From Otis tarda (Eukaryota > Chordata > Aves > Otidiformes > Otididae): a DNA stretch of 64,000 nucleotides. The stretch is from contig CM048557.1 of assembly GCA_026413225.1 (NCBI GenBank), positions 15,788,871 through 15,852,870 of the forward strand, in the 5' to 3' direction. The first letter of the stretch is position 1; each line of letters starts with the position of its first letter. Below, piece after piece: positions 15,022-29,313 of this stretch. A program made the position numbers and the translations under genes. The notes below the pieces were generated by a model that was not told where the DNA came from, did not search any database, and saw only the letters and a list, made by a program, of their open reading frames with translations.

Positions 15022-18000
15022 AAACATTCAAATTCACCACCTCAAGTTAGAAATATGAGTTTATTTTGCTGCCTATGGAAACTATTTTGCAGCTAGTCAC
15101 AAAGATCAATAAACCAAATAACAGGCTTCCTTCCTAGACCTTTGCAAATAACACCATATTAGCATATAAAGCAGACAGTAGAAGATCGCAGATTAGCGGC
15201 AGTTTTCAACACGACTACATAAACATTTGAAGACCAATAAACAGTTCATCTTACTTATTCAAATTTTTCATTTCCATTTACTCATCAGGAACTATATGTA
15301 GCCAGGTAATCCTTACACTTTCTGGGATACATAGAAGCGTGCCTCCTGTAAGTTAGTTTAAGTCACAAATTATTCAAGAATACTCTTCAGCAGCACTATC
15401 CCATTCCCTACCTTGTCTTCTGTTGAACTGTAGGAAAGGCATGCCATCTTGCAGGAAGGGCTCCCATTGCATATGTCCTTACAATTAAGCTGGTCTTTCT
15501 CAAAGTTGTTAACATATTTTGTTAAATGTCACACCAAGTGCATTCCATGAGATGGAATGTACGTGGTGTCCCTGCAGAAACCACATCCTCCCACCACAGC
15601 TCCAGATTTGAATGTTCCCTTGTATTCCTTGTTTGGAAAAAAGGAAAAAATAACCAATTTTTTACAAAAGTAACTCTCCATGCACCAAAACAATGACTTG
15701 GTATTTTGCAAAGTTCTTGAAAAGGAAATTTACTCAGTTTCCCAATCTCCAAAGGTAGCAAAACAAACCAAGTACCAAGCACTATCATATCTCTACAGGA
15801 AAGTCTATGTACCATAAATACGTATCAGAACATTTTGGTGATTTCGCCTGGGTGTCTGTGCACCCAGACTCCATAAGTGGTACTTTAAAGCCTAAACTAT
15901 GTTAAAAGCAGGCCTATCTGTATTCAAAACTCCACAAGAAATTCACTGTCTATAGGCATTTTGTTAAGTTTTAAAACAAAACCTTAATACTCTTCCAATA
16001 AAGCTTAAACACAGATATTGTTTAGCAAATTATTATTTTTTCCTATCTCTGTGAAAGGATTTTTGGCATAATAACTTCATTTCAAACATCATATGAAATC
16101 CAAGGTAAGCTTTCACAGGTAAAACTATTTCATTTTAACTATACATTGTTTTTATTTAACTGGAGCTATTTTAGTTCTGCGCAATGATGTGACGGGCATA
16201 AAAAGCTCAGGTTAGGTAAGAGGTATTTAAGAAAATGAATGTAAAAAAAAAAAAAGTAAAATAAGATCAATTACTTCAGCTGGGAAGTGCACAAACCAAA
16301 CTCTTTAAAGACAACTGCCAAATCTCAAGGAATGTCTAGTCTCTTGGAAAGTCTAAATCTCTAAAATGTGCTCTACTTAATTCTCATCTTTCATGCGGTT
16401 CCACTGAATGTGTAATTTTCTGAAGACCTTAAGTCCAACTAAGATCCCATTCCTACTGAAAGGAACAGTCCCACCTCCTGCCTTCCCAGTGCTTCCTCTG
16501 CACCAGCACTGGTGCTTGTGCAGCCATGCAGCAAAGTGAAGGGTAAGTTATTCGGGTGGAATCAGCCTTTCATAGGATGTCATCATCTAAATCAAAGTGA
16601 GCTGGAGCATCAGGCTGCTAAACAAGTGTTCCAGGGCTGGTCAGGGAAGGGCTGCAAAGGAAAGATACAGTGGAAATGTTGGAATCCCTTTCATAGGCAG
16701 CTCATTTTCAGATTAATTTAAACTCCTCATGAAACTTATTAGCTGGGCAATTTGTGTTCCTCTCATCCACAGCAATCAGGATAGGACATCACACCTCTTC
16801 CTTCTAATGAAAGTGAAGAAGTTGAATTAATTCACCTCTAACTCAGCCATGCAGTAATCCAAAGCTCACCAAAATCAGCAAACTTCAGACTAGACCTTTA
16901 ATGACCTAGAGTGGTGAAGGCGCATAATTTACTTTTCTCGCCCTTTGCGTCTACAGAAATGTTCAGAAAGAGGCGCGTGTTAATTCCTCTGGCTCTTCCA
17001 CTCCCACACACGGGATATGAGCAGCCCACCATCCGGTGGAAACAATTGCTTCAACCGAGCACATAATACCCCCCTAATAAAAACAGTAACCTAAGAAAGA
17101 AATTCCTGCCAAGTTTTAAGAAGCAACAGGAAGTTTTTCAGGGCATCATGTAAAACTTCCCAGAATACACAACACATATGCCTCTGACGGGGCGAGGGGA
17201 GGGGACTTGGGGAAGGGTACCAAACAGAAGACACAAGTACAAAACTACCCAAGGTCAGTTGTTTTCATAAGTATTGGTTCTTCTCCTCATACATTTTACA
17301 ACCTGAAAAAGGTAAACAAAGACACCTACTGAAGTGACGGAAAAAATGGAGAAGAGAATTTAAATAATATAATATTTTAAATAATATAACTTTCAAAACA
17401 GTCACTGCAGTACTCAATGCTTTATTCATGGGTTTTCTGACTTCAATCACTCTAGTTCTTTGTCTTTCGCTTAGATACTCCTGCTGACTGTATTTTGTTA
17501 GCTGTTTGGAATTTCAAGGCTCACAATAGCTATTGTCACAAGTGAGAAGCAAAACTAGGGACTTTGTTGAACAGCTTAATTGTATGCAGGCAGAATACAT
17601 TTTTAGAGCCAAACTGAACATTGAAAAATAGCAAGATATCTGAATTTGTGCTCAGAGTCTATTTAGAATCAAAACTTTGATTAATCCCAGAGAGTATCTC
17701 AACTAAGTAAGAAAAAATCCAGGAAATGTTACAACACAGAAGCAACTATCCACTTTGAAATAACATTAATTTTTAAAAAGACAATACTACTGTTTTCTTT
17801 TATAAATACTTGTTATTCCATCAGTTCCAGACTAGTAGAAAGCTGAAAACACTGCCTAACAAGGAGAAAGTTCTTCTCTCTGGAATCAAATTGACAAACC
17901 CAAAAATTGACAAGTAGGTATTAATTTTAGGATGTTTACTGAAAGCATTTAAGAAAAGTTCTTTACCCAGAACAGTTACAGAGGTAAGCAACTTTTCTAG

Positions 18001-19270
18001 TCCTGTACCAAAAAACCTATCATCAACCAGGTACTGGCTGCATAGTAAGTTGGTAGAAAGCAGCTGCCCAGTAAGTTTCCACCTAAGACACGGTGTGGGA
18101 TTTACTTCTTACACCTTACACATCAACAGTCGAGCTAGTCATTGCATTGCAGTCCACTGCATTTCACAGTGGAAAGGGAATTTGCGGGAACAATTCATCT
18201 GATCTGTTCTAGATGTCAACTTTAAGACAGGTGAAGTTGCCCTAGAAATGCTTTTCTACCTATAAGTGAATCTGAAAGTGACTTTTGAAGGAGTCATCTA
18301 CGTTATAGGCATGTACAGCTGGACAAAAAGTATATCTGTGTATAATTTCTAGCAAATGGCTTCAAGACCATGACAAATAGACAAGACATGCACGAAAGTA
18401 CCAAAGAAAAGCCATGGGTGAGCGTATCACATCAGATTTGGCTGAGCTTGCTAACTGGGCAATAATAAAATAGCTGAGTCCCTGCAAGACCAAAGGTGGC
18501 GTGACGAATGGCACAGCTTTCAGAACAGAGATATTCTGGTTTACACACTCAGCCTTTGGCAGCTGAGATCTCATGGTCATATCAGGGCACATGGCTTCTG
18601 GACACCCTCAGTACAGTCTCTCTTTCCACCCTTGTGGGTAAGAAAACCCATAAGAATACTAAGAACATGTTTTCGGTATTCTTGGTAAAGACATCCCTAG
18701 AAAATACCATCTGTAAAAATGTAGAGCAGTCCTAAACCACAATCCTAATGAATAAAATCACCTAAGGAATGAAAGACGTTAAAAGGCAGAACCAAAACTA
18801 TACTTCTACTAAAGTAACATTCAGCAACTAAGAAGCATGGTTAAAATTGATCCTACTTAATTCTTCATTAAACCTTTGCTTCTTTATGTTAAATAAAAAT
18901 GTGGTACAATTAAAAAGTATTTAAATTCTTTGAGATACCTGTATTTAAAAACGCTAGTGCAAAAACATGTCTCTAAGTGTAAAACTTGGTAATGGATAGT
19001 ACAAAAAAAACATAAATGTGGGCTTCATCTTCTCAATTTACATTTTTAAATATAAACGTATTATCTGCCTTTATATATATATGTACCTATGTATACTTGT
19101 ATTTATACACATTATATATATTTACATAAATAAGTATTCTGCCAAAGCTGCTTATTCTCAGACTGTATTGAAAAGATACATAAGCTAAAATATTAATTAC
19201 CAAAGTAATTACACCTAGAAGTTTCTCATTTATAAAACTTGCTTATATAGTAAAAAAAAAAAAAATCAAC

Positions 19271-19290
19271 TATATATGCGCGCATATATA
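19271..19290. repeat. Perfect 20-bp palindrome, alternating purine-pyrimidine core
   Basis: tatatatgcgcgcatatata is its own reverse complement. It follows an A14 run (19,252-19,265) and lies in a TA-rich region. Confidence 0.95.
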
Positions 19291-22200
19291 TATCTTTTAA
19301 AATGCTGTTTGGGAAGCGCTATGGCAGCATGTTTCGCAAACAAAATTGTGCCATGGAAGAAGTCTACAGAAATAGGAATACAGAGGTACTGAAGTGAATA
19401 ACTTTCAGATTAGAGCCTTCAGGATCAGATTATGTCAGGAATATCCAAGAATTTACAGGAAGCGGACACCAGTAGAACTAATCTGTGCCAAATCTGAAAA
19501 TTCCTTTAAACGCTTAGGTTGGTATCATAAGAAAGTTAAGCCAAGGAGCATTTATCCATTTTCTAAGGCAAGACTGCAGCTTGCCCAAGATCAGCAGGGA
19601 GTACAGTAGTTACGGACAGCAGGACTCAGATTGGGAAAGGATTTTAAAAAGGAAGGCATTACACATTTTAAGAGTTCCAAATACTCATGGGGACAGTACA
19701 CTGAATTATAATTTGACTATTTGATTCTATCTGTAACAAAGTCATCTAGAATATTTTAAAGGAGTTGGTTCAAACTTCAACATTTAAAAAAAAAAAAACC
19801 TCACCAAAAAAATAATTTACTCATCACAATCCAGAAAAAAAATGACTAAACAGAACTCATTTGTAATTAGATTTTTAAAAATTTTATTAATAAAAAATTT
19901 GGGGGCGAGAGGGAGAAGAGGAATCTGAAGGTAGTGAGAGAGAGAGAGAAAAAAAAAAGAAACAAATAGAGAATAACAAATACTCTGTCTGATAAATAAA
20001 TCTTATCTATATGCCTCCCAATTTCACTTTATTTTTCCAGCAAAGAGATGCATGCAAACATAAAACAAGCATGACTAAAAACGGCCCAAAGCTCAGTTAA
20101 AAATAGAAAAATATTGTTTTAAGACAGTTTCCCAAGCATCCTTCTGTCCCCTAACCCACTTATTGTGGACCTTTACAAAAATCCAGAACTATATTTGCAA
20201 TCACAGGCTTTGTTACAGCTTCCACACAGCCTGAAAGCTTAACTCTTTATCAAAATGTCTGGCTACGTTAAAGTATGATATCTTCTATATAGACAAATGT
20301 TTCCTTTATAAAAAATATCCTGGTTTAAAACAGAGAACTCTGATAGCCAAGCTTTCCCAGTTTTAATACATTCCTTATCATACTTGAGGAAACGTTAGAA
20401 TGCTGGAGAAATGCATGTCAAGAATGTAAAAACATACAAAAATGAATCTGTACAAGCTCAAGTTTTATGAGAGTGTAAGTGCATGAATTTTCAAGACATT
20501 AGGTTTTTCTGTAGACTTAAATGAGTGACACATTATTTGGCATTCCTCATTTTCCATCCATTAAAATTTCACTTATGAATACTTCATACAATCGTCAGCA
20601 TGCTGAGCTTACTTGAAAGGCTGTTGTTAAAAGCTTATATAAAAAGAAAAGATAGAGACAGATACTGCGGGTTTATCTCCGAGAATAGAAACAGTTTCAG
20701 GAAAAAGTCCAAGGCACGGGATTTAAAAATGACAGAATAAAACCTTTAATGATCAGTCAGTGGATCATCTAAGTATGCTAATTTATTAGTGCGCAAATAA
20801 ACATTTGGTTCTTCAAAGTTCTCCTCTATTTCTGTCTTTATATATATTTGCTAATACTCACTATTTATGGGTAACTTGGCGGAAAACCCATCACAATGGA
20901 TGATGCACATTCTGACAAAACATCATATGCAAGGAGAACTTACTGGAGGGCAGTGGGATCTCAAAAACGTAGTGCGAAATTCAGTACCTTGGTTACAAGC
21001 AAGATGTGAGGTTTTCAAACTGCTAACTTCACTTTTGGTTAGAGAGACAAGTACTTCAGCAATCCTTTTAGTAGAGCAACGGGCACATCCATAGCTACAG
21101 AATTAACAGGAAGAAATGCTGTAAAACATCCTACTCCTTTACTTTGTAGCATTTTCCTGCACGTTTCCTTCTATGCGTGGGCTCAGTCAGTACTGTTCTG
21201 ATTTACTGATACCTTTTCCTTCTTTGCTAGATTCTCAGCTTTCTTGTCCCGGTGGGCTACTCTATGCTGGCCACTGAGGTCCAGCACTTCCCAAAACACA
21301 TCAGACCACTGTTTACACATTCCTACATTTCTTCTGCGTGGCTGCTGAACACAGTATCTCCACTACTTTTTCAGCTGACTGTAACTCAGATAACTGAATG
21401 GAACTTCTGAGGCACACTTAATGAGAGTTAATTATAATCACATGATGCAACTGAATTTATGGTCACACAAAATCTCAGCTACTCTAACAATTACATGGAC
21501 CTAGCAAATCCTCATGCACAAAGCAACAAGTATGCAACACAGTGACATTAAAAGAGGTAAAACAGGACAAACATGCACATCAGTACTACTGTAAGGCACA
21601 CTGATCCAAACCACAGCGAGATGGTTCACCTGTCTTCCACACAGATTTAAATTCACGCACCCAAAACCAACATATCTTTCTACAAAGTTTCAGACTAGTA
21701 TATAATTACATAGGTACTGGGCACTGTACTCTCTACACCCACAATTTTGTTTGCAATAGAATGGCAGCACATGACATAATCAAAAGCAGTGCAAGTAAGA
21801 ACACGCACATCATGGCCAAATTAACATTCCCAGGATTTGGCCCTGGCTTTACATCACAAAGCAGACATGCTCTACTTATATCCTGTAATGCTATATTGTT
21901 TGTTTTGATCGCTACTGTACTTTTCCCACAGCAAGTAATACAGTAATCACTGAAGGAAAGTGGTGAACAATTTTGACTCATTTATAGACCAGTATACAGC
22001 TGAGTAATCTCCTAACAATTTCGTGGAAAAGCTCATGTCCAAACATTGTATGTTTAGGAACAGTTCACTCACATTCGGTACAGATCCCTCCACTAATTCT
22101 GTTCCTCAACATCCTGTTATGAACTGCAAAAAGTAAAAATTTCTTGGGTAGCACATAAATACATCATTTACTGTTCTAACAGTTCAAAAACGTAAAAAGC

Positions 22201-25200
22201 ATGTATGATTTTAAAATGTTTCAAACAAGTGTTTTTTTCTAAAGAAGTTATAGCATTAAATTAGAAAACTATTACAAAAAATATCCAGCCTATAAAGTAC
22301 AATCTATTCAATAATCTTAGCTGAAGATTTTATTTTCCAAAACCACTCTGAAGGCACGGAAAGTTAAACATCATTATTTGAAAAGTGCTGTTTACGTTAC
22401 ACATATGAACAAAAGCAATGATTGTCCTGTCTGAATAAGACTGACTGCAAATACTTCACACTACAACAGGCCCTTTATTGTACTATCCAACAGCTCTACC
22501 CATCTGAAGTAACAATGATGTTTTAATGGAACTTGCCTGGAATCTACTGCTTAATTTCTTGGATGGGTCTCCACCGGCAATCTTTACTACTAGACGCATC
22601 TTTGTAAAACCTTACCATCCAAAACACGGCTTCTGACAAGACATTTAATGTCTTATTTTCCACAAATCCATCGGGGTGTTTTCCTCACATCCAGTGTGGC
22701 TTTTCCTCACTGGTTCTGTAATTCTACACTGATGCAAATGTTAAGTTCTGTCATTTCTACACGTGCATGTGTGGGAAGAGGGAGGGTATGTTTGTTTTTA
22801 AATACAGCTAGCACAACTTGCCATACTTCCCAGACTCTAGATTTAGAACAGAAGTGTTTTTGAAAAGTGTTTTCTTGGCAATATGAGTTCCAAGCCATGT
22901 ATGTATCTGGAGGCAAGTATATCTGTGGCATAGGTGTATATCTTTGGACTTCCACCAGCTTCCCCTTCGGTTTCACACCACTTTATAGCAGAACTTATGG
23001 AGGAAAACAACGGAGATTCCATGAGTAATCCAAGCCAAGCCTCAATTAAGACTTTCAAAAGAATAATTAGTTGGTGCCAATTATGACAGTACTTCTTATA
23101 TGAACATGGTTTAAGAATCTAAGAAGGGCTAGCCAAAGACTGCAAATACTTAACCTTTATTCATTTTTATTCGACAGAGTCTCTCTAAAAGCACATATAA
23201 ACCCCAATCTCCAGCAGCTGTCTACATTTTTGTTTGTCATCCCTAACACTGTGAAAGGAATTGAGGTTTAGTTTGAAACTAGCTATTTTTCCATTTCTAT
23301 GCAAAAACAAGCTAAAGAGGTTTAAAAATAGAAATAGGTAAAATGTTTTTAACTGCCATCCTGCTGTTAAGAAACTTTCTAATGACAAAACACTGTTCCT
23401 TAAGGGTAAACAATAGGAGTTACCAGCACATGCACTCTCTCATTGCAAAAAGATTAAAATCCTGTAACAGCCTCAAAACAAAGTTGTTAGAAGACAAAGG
23501 AGCCCTGCAGAATCCAATTTAAAAAAAAAAAAAAAAAATCTGTTAAGGTTATCCTTTCTTTGAGCATCTATTCAGTTTGCTATTTCTTCTTTCAAAGTAC
23601 ATGCATTACAACAGTGTTTTCACATACTTGTTTTATTTCTAAAAAAAAGCCAATAAAGTAGATTTTCTTTTAAAGGAAAAAAAAAAAGCAAACCAAGGAA
23701 TGAAGTAATCTGATTACTGGCAGGCAAACTGCAAAATCAGGCACATTGTATACAAAAGTATATAAATTTCAGGAAAAATATAGAGCACAACAGAAAAAAA
23801 ATCCCAACAGAAAACTATAGCAGAAGAATTAATGTTTTTCATAATGAACCATGCCAAATCTAACTGAACAACAATATTATAAATAAGCACATAATTTAAC
23901 TGATGTACAAAAATCATTGGTGTCACCATACCTCTCCACATGATGCATTCAGAAGGCTTCAACCACCCTTTGACTAATCATGCAGAGATGCTGCAGAACT
24001 CAATGACAAAAACACAGTTGTCTGTTTTCATGATGCAGAGTATGCCACTGACTTTTAAAAGCACAATTTCAGTACAATTTTGATATACGGAGTATTTTAG
24101 AACACAGCAAAAAAAAGTGTCACATGACTAAGTAAATAAAGCTAAAGGTATTTCCATAACTTGAGTTTTTATGGATTAAAAAAATAGCCAAATTTTGCTG
24201 CAGATAGAATTTTTGTATCAAGTTTCCAAATTCTCAATATTGTTTTTCTAGTATTTGCTAATGTCTTCATCCTAAGTTTAGCCCATCAACCTAAGAGCAT
24301 GAGCACTGGTTCGCAAGCCTTAAGTTGCCACATTCTTAAAAACAAACAAACCAAATTCTACCAGAATTATGTTTTGTGTTCAGTGAGATTGGAAAGCCCC
24401 TGAAGATTAGTTGAGTTGGCATAACAAACTGAACCTGCCAGAACAATTCATCTGGCTTATATGCTGTTCCTTGTGGTCATATTTCCTGAGGAATGCTCAA
24501 AACAAGAGACATCTTAAGTTGGATAAATACTTCTGGCATCCTGCTCCTGTAACTCCCTTTTATGAGCAAAGAGCCTCCTTATCACAACAGGTTTGAGAAT
24601 CAAGATAAAAAAAACTGAAGTGCATGAATGTATCCTCTCATTTGAGAAGGGCACATGCTGGAGGACATCTCCGTGTTGTTAAGAGGATATGCACTCACAG
24701 ACAACAGGCACACCCACATCCCAGGCAGATGATGAAGTAATCTCACGCAGACATCCTCATGCTCAAGGAGGAAGCAACAGGCATGGGTCTTCTGGGGCTT
24801 ACTGAAAGAAACTGTGGCTCGTCCCACAACAAAGGGTGGGCATCTCCAAATTAAATGGTATGTCAAACTTACTATGCACATTTTTTTTCCTCCCATTTAC
24901 AATACTACTGATCAATGACAAAATACAAACTCTCTAAAATGTTAGCATGATAATATCTTGCAATATTTAAAGTACTTTTGTTGCTGTATTTATAATACTT
25001 TTCCTCTAGTTTTATTAGTCTTGTACTCCATACAAATAGAACAAAAGTATACATTGTTCTTATGATCACAATTCACATTGAACCACATTAGTTTAAGTTA
25101 CTGGTCCTAAAAAGAAAACAATTCTAGTATCATATTTTCTTCAAAGTCCAACTTAATTCCTTGTAATCAATACATCGTTTAAATAAAATTCACCAGGCAC

Positions 25201-28200
25201 AAAATCCTGAATCTAACACAATTCTACTTTGAATTCTCAGGCTTTATGTAATTAGAAAAATCATTCAACAATTCCATGTTAACTAGAAAAACAAAGGTCT
25301 CAAACTGTTCTTTCTTAGTTATGAAACTAAGGAGCTTGGAGAAAAGATGCACCATTTCAATTCTGTTTTTCAAGACTAATTAATCCAACGTGAGACATTT
25401 AAAAGCACATTTATTCCTTAATAGTTGCAGAGTTGGCATCCAAAAACGCCCTCTCGTGGCCCAGCAGAACCCTGCAGAGCCTACCCCCAGTTCTTTCAAC
25501 TTAAATTTTAAAATAAGAATGTAGTACTCAGGGCTTATTTCGAAACTAAAATGAGACAAGAAAGCCCATAATGAACTAAGCTAAAACTGCAGACATTGTG
25601 CAGAGTTTGAACGAATGCCTGAACTTAGCTCTTCTATGTGGCTCTTCCATTTTCTTTCCTTTTTTTTTTTTTTTTTGAGTCATAGTGTAAGTAGTGAGAA
25701 CATCTGGTCCCTCCTGTAAATCTAAGCCAATTCCTGGGGAAAGCTGTTCTGGGAACAGAGCACTGTCACTTCAGCAGATTCTGAAAGGGGTATCTTTGTG
25801 CTGTTTGAAACCTTTTCTTAAAGAACATGTGTAAAAACAACTTCACTGGGAAAGTATCCGTGCACTTCAACATCTCCAACAATAGGCAACAACTTGTAGG
25901 ACTGCCTCACTCTCAGCCCTTAGACTACTAATTCTCAGAGGTGTACCGCTGAACTTGAGAGGAACAACCAACAGACAACTACAACCAACAGATTTGTTTT
26001 CCCCTGAAGCAAAGCTATCACACTACAAATTTTTCTGTTAATAGAAACGTGACTGTGACAGTTTCAATTCCCTTATTTAAAAGTAGCATCTTTTACACAG
26101 GCTTTATTTTCGCTGCTCTTTAACCCTTAGCCTGCCAAAATGTCATTAACGTACCGGTTCATTTGCAAGCAAACAAAAAAAAAAAAGCCTTTCAACTGAA
26201 GCCAAACCTCAACAGGCACTGAAATCCTGCTGTCTGGTGATGGTGGGGGGAGTCTCCCATCTTGTCTCCCCAACACAGCACAGCTGAGAGCGCATTCTTT
26301 AAGAGATCGCTCTTGGTTGCATTTTCCCAACTGATGACACTTCAGACCACCTGGCAGCCTGACGGGTCATCCCGGAGGATAGTCCCTAGCTGCTTGTTTC
26401 CCTCCTCCTGCCCGTGTAAAATGTCTGCTGTGAAAGGTCTTACTCCATTTTCTTTTCAAAACACAGCTCAAGAAGGAAACAAGTGCTTGTAAGCACAGGA
26501 ATACCATATTTCAGCTGCCCGTTAATCTGCAACAGCCCAGAGGACGGTCATGTTTCACTAATGCCTGCCCATCACCAGCACCTGGACCGAGCTGGTAGCG
26601 GCACACACAGCACTGTGCAGCGGAACAGAGGAGCCAACAGGCAAGTTTGAAAGCATTAAGTCTGAGAGAGAGGAAAAAAAAAAAAAAAAAAAAAACCGAC
26701 ACATTTGGTCAAAGCCCAACATTTCAGTTGTAATACTGAAATAATCTTATAAAATAAGAAAACATTTTAATTATTTGAGTATATCAAACTTTCGCAAAGG
26801 CATTTTCAAAGTTTTCAGTTGAAGTTCTGAAAAAAAATTTAAAATACTTGTTATAAAAACAATGTCTTTAAATACAGTTATCATTTAATCTTTTTCACAA
26901 GAATCATTAACTTTCTCAAAACCTGTTTTGTATGTAGCTAACATGCAAGTCTTCCTGTGAAGCCTCAGATGCACACACTGTGGGCTTATTTGTACCCCAT
27001 ATTTTTGCAGCAGTCTGGGCCCCCTAGGTTACAGAACACTTTATGCAATGGTCATGGAAACACACACATCGCTGTCACTGAACGTATCCTGTTAGCCATG
27101 CAGCAACGCTACTCAGGCAATTCAGAAATCATACAGGATTATGGCAAGAGTTTACCAACACGGGAAATCTGTAGGATTTGAGATATTTTTTATCATCTTG
27201 CTCATGCAGTATTACCAGTGAAGATTCTCAAAGAAGGAGAATTGAGTCATTAAGCTGCATTCTTCCAGGTATAACAGTTCAAACAGCCCTTTTCTTTCTA
27301 ACTACAACCAAGTTTTTCATTCCTTTTGAAATCAATAAATCAGTATTTCCTTCCAGAGTTATCCTAGCTTGTGTCTGTTTTCTACAGCCTGGTCTCACTA
27401 CCTAAAACAAAAAGCTAAATATCAGACACTGAGTAAAACCAAGCCAGAGGAAGATCTACAAAACCAGTTATCTGGTCAAGATCCCAACCCATCAAAGCTG
27501 CAGTCTTTCATTCAGTTGTATGTAGTTCTCCCTCACTGCCTGAGGAATATAAAAAAATATGTATCTGTGTACACATCCGTATAAAAGGAGTGGCATGGGT
27601 TGGTGAAGAAGAGAAAAAGAAATCAACAAGTTTATTACCTTAGAATATCAGGTAAGCCACTCCTAAGACTGGAAGAGAGATGTCTCCAACCAGTAGTACG
27701 CAGCCTTGTGAGGCTTCCTCTTCAACCAGCTTTCCTCAGGCATATGGGAACAAAAATTCCTCTCTCCATAATTTAGCCCAGATCACTAACCTGTGCTGTC
27801 CCAAGATGTCTGCAGCTTCTTAGCCTCTCTCTTTGTCTCCTGATCCTGGAAGGAAATTCTCAATCTCTGTACTCACCCATCTTGACTCAGCACGTGTCCT
27901 CTCCAGAGCACCAGCCTATCCACTCAGGCAGACTGCACCATTTCCCAGCCCTCACAGGAAATAACTCCTCACAGTCCTTGAGCAGTTGAATGGTAAGAAA
28001 TTTACAATTTCACTACAGTGTTTAAACAAACGGTATTGATTACAGATGTCACAAGTACCTCGGTTTTCTTGAAACTAGGCGCACCTTCCCATCAGTTACA
28101 ATATCTACACCATCGCTAGTACCAGTTGTGTAAAGACGGCAAGTATTCAGCTCTGTATTGCAGGTCCCTTAGTTGTTTGCAGCTACTCTGAGCAATTAAA

Positions 28201-29280
28201 ACAGCGTGTCAACTTTAAAAAGGCAGCTGTGACATTTAAGATAAGCCTCTTTAGCAGGCAATGTAAGGAGAAGAAAAAATACACATTATTATTAAGTACA
28301 TACTAAGCAGTAAGCCATTTGAGTGGGTTGGTCTGCCTTTCTTCCAAGCAACCAAACTATTGCTTTTGAAAATAGAACATGTCTAAAACCAGTTTTTATT
28401 ATAGTCTTTTTACAGTTTATTTCCAGAGAAGTGTTACCAAACTACAAACCTGTTTTTCATGCCCTGTAGAAACTGTTTCCAACACCAGAGGCGAAGGGGA
28501 GGCACCAACCTAAGAGCTAGAAAGCTTTAAAGGACATTCCTCTCCCATTGTATTTCAGATTAAGTAGAAACTCCTTCCTCTGTTAGACATGTTGACAAGA
28601 AAGTAGCAATCCTCATGATTAGCCACCTTAAAAAATAAAAAAAATAAATCAAAAGCTTCATTGTAAGAGTGACCCTAGTCTACCTGAATATCAAGTCTTT
28701 ACCACAATCAATGGTAAAGGTCCACACTTCAAGAAAAGAAGGAAAATTAACAGAACATCTACAAGCTAAAGGTTCACTGCAAATCTCTGACTGACCTCTA
28801 AACAGCTGAAATAGCACCAATTCCAGGGAAGACTTGTAACAGAACTGCTCCCACCATTTTCCAAAGCTTTTGAAAAAGTGATACAACCTTTTTCTTCTAG
28901 CATCAAGAAAAATGCCCAATACAGAAAAATTTCCTCAACACCATTTGTCTCAATAAGTAGCACATTTATAATGTTGTCTTACGAAGACGGCAAGCGCTCA
29001 CCTCTCAAAAGATTTATTTATCCAGCATGAGATACAAAAAAAAGCTTCCACTAGACAGTCTTTGACCTGCTTGAGCTTCAAAAACACCTTTTTGCAGCAG
29101 AGGGGAGAAGCTGTTAGCTACATCATTATAAAGGTATTTTAACATACATGCATTTTGACACAAATTGATTAGGTAGAGGGAATAACTCCACTGTCTAAAT
29201 ATCCAAGATTAGAGCTCTATATCTTTCTTAAAGAATGGAAGCCATTATTAAAGCAAATCTTATATTAGACTGAATGACAC

Positions 29281-29313
<33 letters not shown>

